Positions 16,559 through 26,842 of a stretch of 64,000 nt of DNA are shown piece by piece. The first letter of the stretch is position 1; every line of letters starts with the position of its first letter. The stretch lies in the NCBI GenBank assembly GCA_963701445.1, contig CAVPAM010000003.1, positions 62,001-126,000 on the forward strand. The letters run 5' to 3'. The stretch comes from CAKZLS01 sp963701445 (GTDB lineage: Bacteria > Pseudomonadota > Alphaproteobacteria > Rhodospirillales > Defluviicoccaceae). The notes below the pieces were generated by a model. It was not told the origin of the DNA. It ran no database searches and saw only the letters and a program-made list of their open reading frames with translations. Position numbers and translations under genes: made by a program.

Positions 16559-18541
16559 ATGTGCGGGATAGCCGGGGTTGTCGATTGGCGTGGCGGCCTT
16601 CCCGCCGATCGTTTGCACGCTTTGGCTGAAGCGATGGCGTCGCGGCTGAGGCATCGCGGCCCCGACGCCGGCGGCGTCTGGTCCGATCCGGAGGCCGGCG
16701 TGGCACTCGGACACCGGCGGCTGTCCATTCTCGATCTCACCGAGGCGGGCGCCCAGCCGATGGTGTCGGCATCGGGCCGCCATGTCATCACCTACAACGG
16801 CGAAGTCTACAACTTCCGCGACCTCGCGGCCGATCTCGAGGCCGGGGGCCACCGCTTCCGGGGACATTCGGACACCGAAGTGCTGTTGGCCGCGATCGAG
16901 GCCTGGGGCATGCGCGAAACGCTCACGCGCGCGCAAGGCATGTTCGCGTTCGCCGTCTGGGACCGGCGGGAGCGCGCGCTGACGTTGGCGCGCGACCGGG
17001 TCGGAAAGAAGCCGCTGTACTACGGCCGCTGCGGGACCTCCCTGGCGTTCGCCTCCGAGCTGAAAGCCTTTCTCGTCCATCCGGGCTTTTCCGGAGATAT
17101 CGACCGCGAGGGACTCGGTCTGTTCCTCAAGTACGGGTGGGTGCCGACGCCCTACTGCATTTACCGCGGTCTTCGAAAGCTGCTGCCCGGATCGTATGTC
17201 ACCCTGAGCGCGGACACGGATGTGCTCGCCGCCGAGCCGGTCGTCTTCTGGAGCGCCCGGGAGGCCGCGGAACGGGGCGAGCGGAACCCTTTCAAGGGCA
17301 GTTTCGAGGACGCCGTCGGCGAACTCGACAGCCTGCTCGCCGACGCCGTCCACAAGCGGATGATTTCCGACGTGCCGCTGGGCGCGTTGCTTTCGGGAGG
17401 CATCGATTCCTCCAGCGTCGTCTCGCTGATGCAGGCGCGAAGCGACCGCCCGGTCAAGACCTTCTCCATCGGCGTCGATTCCAAGGACCACGACGAGGCC
17501 GAACATGCGAAAGCCATCGCCCGTCATCTGGGAACCGACCACACCGAACTCTACGTCACGCGGGAAGACGTCGGCCGGATCATCCCCGACCTGCCGCGGA
17601 TTTATGACGAGCCGTTCGCCGACTCCTCGCAGATCCCCACCCTCCTGGTCTCCGAACTGGCGCGGCGCGACGTGACGGTCGCGCTGTCCGGAGATGGCGG
17701 CGACGAGGCGTTCATCGGGTATCCGGTCTATCACGACGCGGCACGGCGGTGGCGGGACGTCTCGCGCACTCCTCTCGCGGTCCGCCGCGCCCTGGCGTCG
17801 GCCCAGCGCGCGGCAAGGCGCGGAACCTGGTTGGCGCTGGACTCGGCGCCCGCGCGCGCGTTGAACCTTCCGCCCAAGTGGCACCGGCGCGCGAGCCGCA
17901 TCGGGATGAACAGCTGGCAGTTGTCGGCGGAATGCCCGGAGGACATGCTGGATCGATACCGGATGTCCGACCCGTTCGCGGACACGGTGACCCTGGGCAC
18001 GGAGAAAGCGAGATCGCTGCTCAAAAATGGACAGCGGCCCGCCGACACCAGCGAGCCGTTGCGCGCCATGCGCTACATCGACGCCATCAACTTCATGAGC
18101 GACGACGTGCTGGTCAAGGTGGACCGCGCAAGCATGGCGAACAGCCTGGAAGTGCGGTGCCCGATCCTCGATCATCGCGTGATCGAATTCGCCTGGAGTC
18201 TGCCGCTCGAATATTGCCTGGACGACAGCAATGGCAAGCGCGTGTTGAAGAGCATGCTGGAACGCTATGTGCCGAGGCCGCTGTTCGACCGTCCCAAAAA
18301 GGGGTTTGCCTTGCCGACCCCGTGGCTGCGGGAGTCCATGCGCGAGTGGGTCGGCGATCATCTCAGCGAGGAGCGTTTGCGCCGCCACCAGTGCTTCGAC
18401 GGCCGGGCCCTCGCCCGTTTCTGGCGCCAGCATGGCGCGGGATGGAAACGGCAGGAGCAGGTGATGTTTCACCTGGCGATTTTCGAAGGTTGGCGTTCGG
18501 CCCAGGAGCGGACGAGTCCGAGCGAGCCGGTGAGCCTTTGA
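16559..18541 (+). CDS. Asparagine synthase-type amidotransferase (copy 1)
   Basis: 660 residues. N-terminal Ntn glutaminase beginning with the catalytic Cys (MCGIAGVVDW; also LRHRGPDAGG and YNGEVYNF), then the ATP pyrophosphatase domain with the loop LLSGGIDSSSVV and SGDGGDEAFIGY. The start is fixed by the need for Cys2. It is flanked by polysaccharide genes and paired with a paralogue at 22044-24063, so it probably amidates a sugar carboxylate or similar precursor rather than making asparagine (inference). A 159-bp gap separates it from the repair cassette. Confidence 0.9.
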   Translation: MCGIAGVVDWRGGLPADRLHALAEAMASRLRHRGPDAGGVWSDPEAGVALGHRRLSILDLTEAGAQPMVSASGRHVITYNGEVYNFRDLAADLEAGGHRFRGHSDTEVLLAAIEAWGMRETLTRAQGMFAFAVWDRRERALTLARDRVGKKPLYYGRCGTSLAFASELKAFLVHPGFSGDIDREGLGLFLKYGWVPTPYCIYRGLRKLLPGSYVTLSADTDVLAAEPVVFWSAREAAERGERNPFKGSFEDAVGELDSLLADAVHKRMISDVPLGALLSGGIDSSSVVSLMQARSDRPVKTFSIGVDSKDHDEAEHAKAIARHLGTDHTELYVTREDVGRIIPDLPRIYDEPFADSSQIPTLLVSELARRDVTVALSGDGGDEAFIGYPVYHDAARRWRDVSRTPLAVRRALASAQRAARRGTWLALDSAPARALNLPPKWHRRASRIGMNSWQLSAECPEDMLDRYRMSDPFADTVTLGTEKARSLLKNGQRPADTSEPLRAMRYIDAINFMSDDVLVKVDRASMANSLEVRCPILDHRVIEFAWSLPLEYCLDDSNGKRVLKSMLERYVPRPLFDRPKKGFALPTPWLRESMREWVGDHLSEERLRRHQCFDGRALARFWRQHGAGWKRQEQVMFHLAIFEGWRSAQERTSPSEPVSL

Positions 18542-18849
18542 TGTGGCGGAGGACTCTTGCTACGCCGACGATATACAGCTAAACAGGCGGGAAACTTGGT
18601 CAATACACTACAGAAATTCGCGGCCTGTCCGATGCCTGCCGAGGGCCAGACAAAACGGCCCCCAGGTATTCGTTGCCGTTGCGACGAAGGCGAAAAGCTC
18701 CAACGCTCGCTTCCGCATGGCGGCAAAGAAAGCTCGAAAAGCAGACACTTTGGGATGGCTCGTCAGTGCCACGGTTTTTCTGTATTGAAACCCAGGAAAT
18801 ATTTCTCGTCTTGCGGAGGCGCTGACATTTCGGCGAGCGGTTGGTCAAC
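18542..18849. other. Intergenic, nothing supported
   Basis: 308 bp of lower-GC sequence between the first amidotransferase and the ABC exporter. Short open frames occur but none has a motif or ribosome site. Probably a promoter/leader for the ABC exporter. Confidence 0.4.
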
Positions 18850-20603
18850 ATGCAAACAGTCTTAAGGATCTTTTTCAAATCCGAGGGCGCGTCTCCGTGG
18901 GTGACGCTCATTTGCCTTCTCTCCGCCAATCTCGCGGAGGGAATTGGCCTGGCGACGCTGCTTCCGCTGCTCACGGTCGCGACGGAGACCGAGAGTTCAT
19001 CGCCGGCGTTGAGGACGGTGCGGGAATTCTTCGAATCGACCGGATTGCCGCTCGAGATCGGACCGTTGTTGATCATCGTCATTCTCGCGCTGATCCTGAA
19101 AAGCGTGCTGATCTTCGTTGCGAACTGCTACACGGAGTTCGCGGTCACGGAGATCACGACCCGATACCGCAAGACGATCATCCGGCTGTTCATGAATTCG
19201 CAATGGCAATGGTATGTGCAGCAGCCCGCCGGGCGGCTGAATCATGCCTTGATGGGCTTGACCGGCTCGACGGGTACGGCCTACCGGTCCGCCGCCAATT
19301 TTGTCGCCCAAGCCGCGGAAACCGTCGTTCTCATCGTCGTCGCGGTATTCGTTTCCTGGAAGGTGGCGTTGGCCGGCGCGATCGCGGGTATCGTCATTGC
19401 CGCGCTACTGAACCGGTTCGTGCTCCGGTCGCGTCGGATCGGGCGAAAGGAAACCATCCGAACGCGCGAACTGTCGGTCGTCTGGGGCAATACGCTGGGC
19501 AACTTCAAGGTGCTCAAGGGCATGGCGCGCGAGCACGCGTACCTGAAAATGTTCGAAGACAAGCTGATGGAATGGCGAAAGTCGATGCGCCAGCAAGTGG
19601 TCAACTTGCAGGCGCGCGATGTCGTTCAGGACATTCTGTTTGCTCTTCTTGCTGGGCGTCGGCGCCTATCTCGCCCTGATTGTCTGGGCCCTTCCCGTCG
19701 TCGAGCTGATCGTGATTTTCGTCATCATCAATCGGGCCGTGCGCGGTATCGGCAAACTGCAGAAATTCTACCAGAAGGCCGTTTCCGGCGAATATCCCTT
19801 CATCGAAATGAGCGTCGGTGCTGAACGAGATCCGGGAGGCCGCCGAGCCGAACTCCGGAACCATCCCGGCCGAATACAAGGACAACTTCCGCTTCGAGGG
19901 CGTGACGTTTTCCTACGGCAAGGTGCATGTCCTGGACTCGGTCGACCTGGAGATCCCGTTCGGCAAGATCACCGTGATCACGGGACCGTCCGGAGCCGGC
20001 AAGACCACCATCGCCGATCTGATGCTGGGCATCTTCAGGCCGGTCGAGGGCAAGATCACGATCGACGGCATCCCCTTCGACGACATCGACCTGAAAAGCT
20101 GGCGCCGCCTCGTCGGCTATGTGGCGCAGGATCCCGGCCTCTATCACGATACGGTTCTGGCGAACATTCGACTTGGCGATCCGGACATCACCATGGAAAT
20201 GGTGGAGGAAGCGTTGCGGCAGTCCGAAGCCTACGATTTCGTCACCAAGCGGCAGGAAGGGGTGCACACCATCCTCGGCCAAGGGGGCATGCGCTTCTCC
20301 GGTGGCCAGCGTAAGCGCATCGCGCTGGCGAGAGCCATCGTCCGGAAACCGCGCATTCTCATTCTCGACGAGGTCACCAGCGCCCTCGACCCGGAAAACG
20401 AGGCCATTGTCTGCCACTCGGTCAAGGGCATCGCGCGCAACATGGCCGTGCTCGCCATCACCCACCGGCCCGCGTTCCTCGAAATCGCGGACACGGTATA
20501 CGAGTTGAGTGACGGGAAACTGCGGCGGATCGACCCCGAGCCGCTGATCGCGGCGGCGGGAGGGCCAATCGTTTATCCCGCCCGGCCGCGGACGGGGGCC
20601 TGA
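18850..20603 (+). CDS. ABC exporter, fused membrane and ATPase domains (two frame changes)
   Basis: About 584 residues, MsbA/type I exporter architecture. Membrane half about residues 1-320 (AEGIGLATLLPLL, LLIIVILALILKSVLIFVA, TVVLIVVAVFV), ATPase half with Walker A GPSGAGKTT, signature RFSGGQRKRIALARA, Walker B ILILDEVTSALD and switch His in AITHRP. Frames run 1, 2 from about 19625, 3 from about 19812; deleting one base at gatgtcgttc gives DVFRTFCLLFLLGVGAY and at agcgtcggtg gives MSVVLNEIREAAEP. It probably flips a lipid-linked glycan or lipid. The stop shares TGATG with the next gene. Confidence 0.85.
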
Positions 20604-22024
20604 TGGACACGCCCGCGCCCTCGCTCGCCGGCCAGTCGCCGGGTCCGTCGAAGCCCGGGCGCGGAGCGGCGGCGGCTGGTTCGAGAAAGAAGATCGCGCT
20701 CGTCATGCATGGATTTTCGGGTGGCGGCATGGAGCGTTCCATGCTGCGCCTCGCGGCCGGCTTTCTGGCCCGCGGCCATGTGGTGGAGTTCGTCGTCAAG
20801 AAGCGTCATGGCGAACTCGCCGATCAGATCCCCGACGGCATCGCCGTTCACGAGATCGGTCACGATCTTTCCTTTCCGCCCAAGGATCGCGCCACGACGA
20901 AGCTGCAAAAGCTGATCAGAAGAACCAAGAAACAGATAAGGCGGGCGCGGCGCGGCGTGCGCAACGTCCCGCTCAGGAACCAGCTCCTGCGGGCGGAACC
21001 GTTGAGCTGGCGGCTGTTTCTGACTTCCGACGTCAAGGCCTTGCGTCCGCTCGATCGCCTCGAGTCGTTGCCCGGCCTGGTCAACTACCTGAAGCGCGAG
21101 CGGCCCAACGCCCTGCTGGCGGCGGAACCGCATTACAACGCCATGGCCGTTCTGGCCCGCCGCGTGGCGTCGCTGCCGGCGCGCGTGGTGCTGAGCGAGC
21201 GGGTCCAGCCCTCCATGCGCGAGCGGCGCTGGGGGCCATGGCGGCATCCGTACCTGAAGGATTTCCTGCGAAGGGTCTATCTGGCCTCCGACGCCATCGT
21301 CGCGGTTTCGGACGGGGTGGCGGACGACCTCGCCATGTGCTCCGGGATCCCGCGCGACCGGATTACGACCGTTTACAACCCGATCGTGGGCCCCGACATC
21401 GCCATGCTGGCCCGGGAGCCGGTGCCCGAGTCCTTTTTCGACCCGGGCATGCCTCCCGTTATTCTCGCGGTGGGGCGCCTGGATCCTCAAAAGGACTATC
21501 CGACCCTGCTGCGCGCGTTCGCTCGGCTGCGCGAGCGGCGCGAGGCACGGCTGGTCATTCTCGGCGGCACGCATCGGCTCCGGACCGCGTACCGGCAGGA
21601 GATCGTCGACCTCGCGGCCGAACTGGGCGTCGGCGACGACCTTGTGCTGGCGGGTTACCGGGACAATCCCTTCGCGTACATGGCGCGGGCGCGGGTTTTC
21701 GTGCTGTCGTCAACCCACGAGGGGCTGCCGGGCGTTCTCATCCAGGCGCTCGCGTGCGGGTGTCCCTCGGTCAGCACCGATTGTCCAAGCGGGCCCCGGG
21801 AGATCCTGGACGACGGACGGTATGGCGCGCTGGTTCCGGTGGGCGACGATGCCGCCCTGGCGGTGGCGATCGGGCAAACGCTGGACAATCCCATTGAATC
21901 TTCGGTGTTGAAGGCGCGAGCGGACACCTTCTCGGTGGATCACGCCGTCGATTCCTATCTTCGTTTACTATTGATGCCCGGCACCAAGGCGGAGCCAGTG
22001 ATCGTCCGCCACGGTGGCGCATAG
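20603..22024 (+). CDS. Glycosyltransferase family 4 (copy a)
   Basis: 473 residues, GT-B fold. N-terminal acceptor loop VMHGFSGGGMERSMLRL, middle AVSDGVADDLA, donor domain AVGRLDPQKDYPTLLRA and the EX7E-type segment STHEGLPGVLIQALACGCP. A basic region rich in Arg/Lys near residues 95-120 may touch the membrane. Start overlaps the ABC exporter stop. Clearly related to the two GT4 genes at 27911-30452 (shared TTVYNP and DRIT segments). Builds the surface glycan in the cytoplasm. Confidence 0.92.
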   Translation: MDTPAPSLAGQSPGPSKPGRGAAAAGSRKKIALVMHGFSGGGMERSMLRLAAGFLARGHVVEFVVKKRHGELADQIPDGIAVHEIGHDLSFPPKDRATTKLQKLIRRTKKQIRRARRGVRNVPLRNQLLRAEPLSWRLFLTSDVKALRPLDRLESLPGLVNYLKRERPNALLAAEPHYNAMAVLARRVASLPARVVLSERVQPSMRERRWGPWRHPYLKDFLRRVYLASDAIVAVSDGVADDLAMCSGIPRDRITTVYNPIVGPDIAMLAREPVPESFFDPGMPPVILAVGRLDPQKDYPTLLRAFARLRERREARLVILGGTHRLRTAYRQEIVDLAAELGVGDDLVLAGYRDNPFAYMARARVFVLSSTHEGLPGVLIQALACGCPSVSTDCPSGPREILDDGRYGALVPVGDDAALAVAIGQTLDNPIESSVLKARADTFSVDHAVDSYLRLLLMPGTKAEPVIVRHGGA

Positions 22025-22043
22025 GCAGGGGGGCTGAGAAATT

Positions 22044-24063
22044 ATGTGTGGAATTGCCGGCGTCATTTCAACGGATCCCCGGGACGACGGTCCTTCCCTG
22101 GGAAATTCCATTCAGGCGATGACCGATGTCCTGGCGCATCGCGGCCCCGATGACTCCGGCGTATGGCTGGACGCGGACCTCGGGGTCGCCCTTGGCCACC
22201 GCCGGCTGTCGGTCATCGACCTGTCGCCGCTCGGCCACCAGCCGATGGTGTCGGCCGACGGTCAGTTCATCCTTTCGTACAACGGCGAAGTCTACAATTT
22301 CCAGGAGCTGAAGGCCGAACTCACCGCCTTGGGCTATCCCTTCAAGGGACATTCCGATACCGAGGTTCTGCTGGCCGGCTTCGCCCACTGGGGCGTGCAC
22401 GAAACCCTCCGCCGCTCGGACGGGATGTTTGCCCTGGCCGTCTGGGACCGGAAGACGCGGCGGCTGACGCTGGCCCGCGACCGCGCCGGAAAGAAACCCC
22501 TCTACTACGGCTGGAGCGGCAACCGTTTCTTCTTTGCATCGGAGCTGAAATCCATTCGCGCGCACCCGGATTTCGTGGCGGAAGTCGACCGCGATACGCT
22601 GGCCCTCTATCTTTGCTATTCCTGGCTGCCGCGCCCGTACACGATCTATCGCGGTCTGTACCAGCTTACCCCCGGCACTTCGGCTCGAGATGAATCCCAG
22701 GGACAAGACCCATCGGAAGAAGCTCAAGGAACGGCCGTTCTGGTCGGCGCGGGACGTTGCGGAAGCGGGGGAGCAAAATCCCCTGGGTCCGGATCTGGAC
22801 GAGGCGGCGCGCGCCGCCGAGAGCGTTCTGAGCGAGGCCGTCGCCGCGCGGATGGTCGCCGACGTGAGCGTCGGGGCGTTCCTCTCCGGAGGGGTCGATT
22901 CGAGCGTGGTCGTCGCGTTGATGCAGGCCCAGGCGACCCGGCCGGTCAAGACCTTCAGCATCGGCTTCACCGAGGAGCAATTCAACGAGGCCCACCACGC
23001 CAAGGCCGTCGCGGAACACCTTGGAACGGATCATATCGAGCTTTACGTCACGCCCGCCGACTGCATGGACGTCATTCCGAAACTTCCCACCCTCTACGAC
23101 GAACCGTTCGGCGACTACTCGCAGATACCGACCTATCTGGTGTCGGCCCTGGCGCGGCGCGACGTCACGGTGGCGCTGTCGGGCGATGGAGGCGACGAAC
23201 TGTTCGCCGGATACAACTCCTACCCGCCGGCTCTCGAGCGCTGGAGCGCGGCCAAAGGGGGGCGCCGGCGGTTGCCCGACCCGGTTCGCAAGATCGCGAT
23301 CCCGCGCTTGATGGAATTTGCGCGTTCGGGTCAGAACGCCGCCGAGTCCAGTTCGTTCCTGCCGGCCAAATTGCGGCGCAGGATGAGAAAGCGCCTGCGC
23401 ACTCTGGAGAACAACCTCGCTCCCCTGACCATCGGCGGTCCGGCCGAGGTCTACGCGCGGCACCGAGAACGAACCGGCCGTCCCGACGAACTGGTGATCG
23501 GGGCCAAGTATCTGCCGTCCGGGATGACGGAATCCGAGGATTGGGCCAAGGTCGAGGATCCGCTTTTGGCGATGCAGCACCTCGACTTCATCACCTACAT
23601 GGTCGACGATGTTCTGGTGAAGGTCGATCGCGCCAGCATGGCCTGCAGCCTGGAGGTCCGCTGTCCGTTGCTCGATCCCGCGGTGATCGAGCTGGCCTGG
23701 CGGTTGCCGCCAAGCCTCAGACTGGCACCGGACGGCGGCAAGCCGGTGCTGCGGGCGGTGCTCGCCAATTACGTGCCCAGGCACTTGTTCGAAAGGCCGA
23801 AGCAGGGATTCGGGTTGCCGCTCGAACTGTGGCTGCGGGGTCCGCTTCGGGATTGGGCGGAGGAATTGCTGGACGAGAACCGGCTCCGCGCGGAAGGCTA
23901 CCTGCGGCCGGAGGCCATACGGACCATATGGAATCAGCACCTTTCCGGCGAATACGAGCATACGTTCCTGGTGTGGAGCATCCTCATGTTCCAGGCATGG
24001 CTGGAACACTGGCAGGCACCCGGGATCGCGGCGCAACCGCTCGAAGCCTGCGGAGCCGCCTAG
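22044..24063 (+). CDS. Asparagine synthase-type amidotransferase (copy 2, one frame change)
   Basis: About 673 residues; glutaminase domain MCGIAGVIST and YNGEVYNFQEL, synthetase loop FLSGGVDSSVVVAL and SGDGGDELFAGY. The reading changes from frame 3 to frame 1 near 22680 (cacttcggctcgag): dropping one base gives PGTWLEMNPRDK between the two domains. Paralogue of the gene at 16559-18541, but with a longer insertion around residues 400-460 and only moderate identity, so an old duplication or separate acquisition. Probably amidates another glycan component. A ggggggctgag ribosome region precedes the ATG. Confidence 0.87.
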
Positions 24064-24104
24064 AGATGTTTCCTGTTAGACTGTGAAGGAGAAACACCAT
24101 AATC

Positions 24105-24752
24105 ATGAAAAACGTGGACTTTGTGAAAACTCTTTTCGACCAGTACGGCGACGGACTTGCCGAGCGACTTATCCTTGTCCGCGAGCACAACGTAACCTCG
24201 CGAGCCCGACACGGGCTCGAGGGGGGCTCCACCGGCAACCCGGATTGCGGGTTCCTATACCTGCTGGTTCGGGCCTTCCGCCGCCGGAACATCTTCGAAA
24301 TCGGCACCTACGTGGGTAGTTCCGCGGTTGCCATGAACATGGCGGCAAGCGAGCACGGCGGTACCATCACCACCTGCGACCCGGAGGATTATGGCTGCAT
24401 CCCGCCGGATAGTGGCATCCGGTTCCTGAACATGGCGTCGGCCGAGGCTTTAGCGTGCCTCAAGGCCGAGGGCGCTCGAATCGATTTCGTGTTCGCCGAC
24501 TGGCTTCCCTGCAATGAGACGATAAGTCTTTTCAACGAGATGGGCACCGACGATATGGTCTTCACGGCTCACGACTATCTGCCCGGCGACAAGGGTGAGG
24601 AGGCGGTCGAGGCCATGTCGCGCCGCTATGTCCGGGTGGACAGCGGCACATGGTTCTTTCCGGATCCAGAGCCCGTGGAGGTCGCTCCCGGTCTTCTCAT
24701 TCAACAGGCCACGGCGGCGTTCATTCCGAATCGGCTGCTTGCCCAGCTTTAG
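24105..24752 (+). CDS. Class I SAM-dependent methyltransferase
   Basis: 215 residues. SAM-binding motif I is IFEIGTYVGSSAVAM, followed by an acidic loop TCDPEDYG and DFVFADWLP. It resembles the Methyltransf_24 type often found with glycan and nonribosomal clusters. aaggag lies 13 bp upstream of the ATG, a long spacing. It closes the rightward run of polysaccharide genes before the sulfotransferase array. Target unknown. Confidence 0.8.
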   Translation: MKNVDFVKTLFDQYGDGLAERLILVREHNVTSRARHGLEGGSTGNPDCGFLYLLVRAFRRRNIFEIGTYVGSSAVAMNMAASEHGGTITTCDPEDYGCIPPDSGIRFLNMASAEALACLKAEGARIDFVFADWLPCNETISLFNEMGTDDMVFTAHDYLPGDKGEEAVEAMSRRYVRVDSGTWFFPDPEPVEVAPGLLIQQATAAFIPNRLLAQL

Positions 24753-24999
24753 ATTGCTCTGATCACGACGTTGCCTGATGACGAGTGACCCGATAAGCGA
24801 ACCGGGTAACGCCTGCTTTCTCCGTCCACAGAATTCTGGTTTATGCGCCGATCCTTGCGGTCGGCAAGAGATGACGAGAAAACGAGACATCAGTCTTTGA
24901 AACCCGCATAAGTTTTGCTTGAAAACACCCTATATGGGGCAGAATATCGATATGCTACTAATAACATTTATGCCTTTTTCCCTTATGGCGCGGAAACGG

Positions 25000-25421
25000 T
25001 CGGGTCGATTCAGTTTTTGGGTGAAACCGGCTTCCTGCTTCCGCAACTTTGGCACGGGGTGTGGGAGAGCCCGCGATTGTTCGACTACCTGAATCCCCCC
25101 CCCCCCCTTATTTCCCTTCGTCTCCCGCCGAGCTCCGGTCCTCGCGCGGCGTCGACGAACCGATGCTGGATGGACAACACCAGCGGGTCGCGAAGTTGGT
25201 GAGGCGCCTATTTGTCGACATCATGGAGTTGGAAAGCGATGTCGATGCGTGGCGCTACAAAGAGATTTAGAACGCCGTATTTCCTCAGGCAACGTGGGTG
25301 AAAACGATAGTTGCTGCGGTCGATGGTTTAGCCAAAGATCCGGATGAACTGGGCTCCGATATCGCAGAAACTTTTCCTCAAGAAATCAAGGCTCCACTGG
25401 ATTCTCGCAAAACTTTCTGAG
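25000..25421 (+). pseudogene. Sulfotransferase remnant, copy A
   Basis: Degraded relative of copies B and C. Recognisable pieces, in order: SIQFLGETGFLLPQLWHGVW, then after a frame change at a 12-base C run (25095-25106) LRSSRGVDEPMLDGQHQRV and VDIMELESDVDAWRYKE ending in a stop (25268-25270), then NAVFPQATWVK and finally SDIAETFPQEIK up to a stop at 25419. The PAPS-binding N-terminus and much of the middle are deleted. Because sequence is missing, this is real decay and not just a read error. Flanking 24753-24999 holds nothing I recognise. Confidence 0.75.
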
Positions 25422-25433
25422 TAATTTGACAGC

Positions 25434-25972
25434 ATGCCAAACGTAACACCGAGTGCTCACACCTCTATGGATAGCGACTTAGCCGCGCGACCGATCATCC
25501 TGATCGGTGCTGGTCGTTCCGGATCGACGTTGTTCGGGCGCATGCTGGACAGCCATCCTCGCATTCAATTTTTGGGTGAAACCGACTTCCTGGTTCCTCG
25601 GCTCTGGCGCGAACTGTGGGAGAACAGGTTTTGGCTTAATTTTCCGCTCTATGCGGCCCTTCGGCCCAGATCCTCCCGGGAATCCGCGCCCGTAATGGAC
25701 AAGGATGCGATCGATACCGAACGTGTGAGAGTTCTCGGCCGCGCTACGGCGGCTCGTTTGCGACATTTTGAAGATTTGGCCCGATGCCGATGCTTGGGGG
25801 TACAAGGAGCTGTGGAATGGGAACGACGCCGTGGCGCGCTTTCCGTGGGAGAGCTACGATGCCGTCTTTCCCGAGGCGACATGGGTGCACCTCGTCCGCC
25901 ATCCCTTCGATTTCCTGGTTTCCGTCGCCCGTTGGAACTTGCATCCGCTAACCAAGGATTTCATCGACGCGC
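25434..25972 (+). pseudogene. Sulfotransferase, copy B (3' truncated)
   Basis: N-terminal two thirds of a PAPS-dependent sulfotransferase. The phosphosulfate loop is intact (RPIILIGAGRSGSTLFGRML), as is the 3'-phosphate motif HLVRHPFDFLVSVARWN. One frame change at about 25735 (gttctcggcc); removal of one base gives VLAALRRLVCDILK. After KDFIDAH the sequence jumps directly into the middle of the N-terminal region of copy C, so about 100 C-terminal residues are lost. The junction lies at about 25965-25975. Confidence 0.75.
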
Positions 25973-26799
25973 ATGCTGGACGCCCATCCCAGAATTCAGT
26001 TTCTGGGCGAAACCAGTTTCCTCCTGCCTCGGATTTGGCGCGAAGTGTGGGAGGACAGGTTCTGGCTCAATTTTCCGTTGTACACGGCCCTTCGGCCCCG
26101 CTCGTCGCGGGAAACGCCGCCGGTGGCCGACAAGAGCGCCATCGACGCGGAACGCGAGAGGGTCGCGGCCGCGTTGCGGCGGTTCGTCTGCGACATCTTG
26201 AAGGTTCGGCCCGACGTGGAGTCATGGGGCTACAAGGAGCTCTGGAACGGGAGCGACGCCGTGGGGCGGTATTCGTGGGAGAGTTACGACGCCGTCTTTC
26301 CCGGCGCGACGTGGGTGCATCTCGTCCGCCATCCCTTCGATTTCCTCGTTTCCATCGCCCGTTGGAACCTGCATCCGCTGACCGAGGATTTCGTCGTGCA
26401 CGAGCTCACCCACTGGGCGCAGATGCTGGAGTGGAACCGCGCGCGTTCCGTCGCGGGAGCGTTTCTTCGAACTCCGCTACGAAGACCTGATCAGGCAGTC
26501 CCGAGGCAACGCTCGGTCCCATCCTCTCCGCCGCCAACGTCGAGTGGAGCGACGAGTGCGCCGGTGCCCTGTCGCACGTTTCCCTGCAATCCTCGGAGGC
26601 TTCGCCGTTCGCGCCGGCCGCGCCGCTCTCCCGGAAGCGACTGAAGGAGATCGTCGCCTCGATCGAAAACCTCGGGCGGGACATGGACCGGTTGGGCTAT
26701 GACGTGCCCGAGACGTTTCCCCAGGAGATCATGGACTCCAAGGTCAACGAGACCTTGCCGAAATTCGTCGACCTGCGGAGCCCCACGCGGACCCGGTGA
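25973..26799 (+). pseudogene. Sulfotransferase, copy C (5' truncated, two frame changes)
   Basis: Starts inside the gene at MLDAHPRIQFLGETSFLLP, lacking the phosphosulfate loop that copy B still has, then continues to a full C-terminus: VHLVRHPFDFLVSIARWN, ERFFELRYEDLI, LSAANVEWSDECAG and ETFPQEIMDSK. Frames 2, 3 and 1 are joined at about 26452 (gtcgcggg) and 26513 (ctcggtcc). About 80% like copy B where they overlap. B followed by C could be the product of unequal recombination between tandem copies; a working enzyme would need the B head and C tail. Confidence 0.75.
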
Positions 26800-26842
26800 T
26801 CCGGACCCCGCCCACGAGCCGCCGTTTAGCCGGCGGACCGGT

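Noticed and set aside
16529..18472. 647-residue leftward open frame opposite the first amidotransferase
   Set aside because: Shadow of the real gene; no motif and no ribosome site.
19600..19830. Programmed frameshifting in the ABC exporter
   Set aside because: The same kind of break occurs in many unrelated genes, no slippery heptamer or stimulator is evident, and single-base repair restores the family sequence each time.
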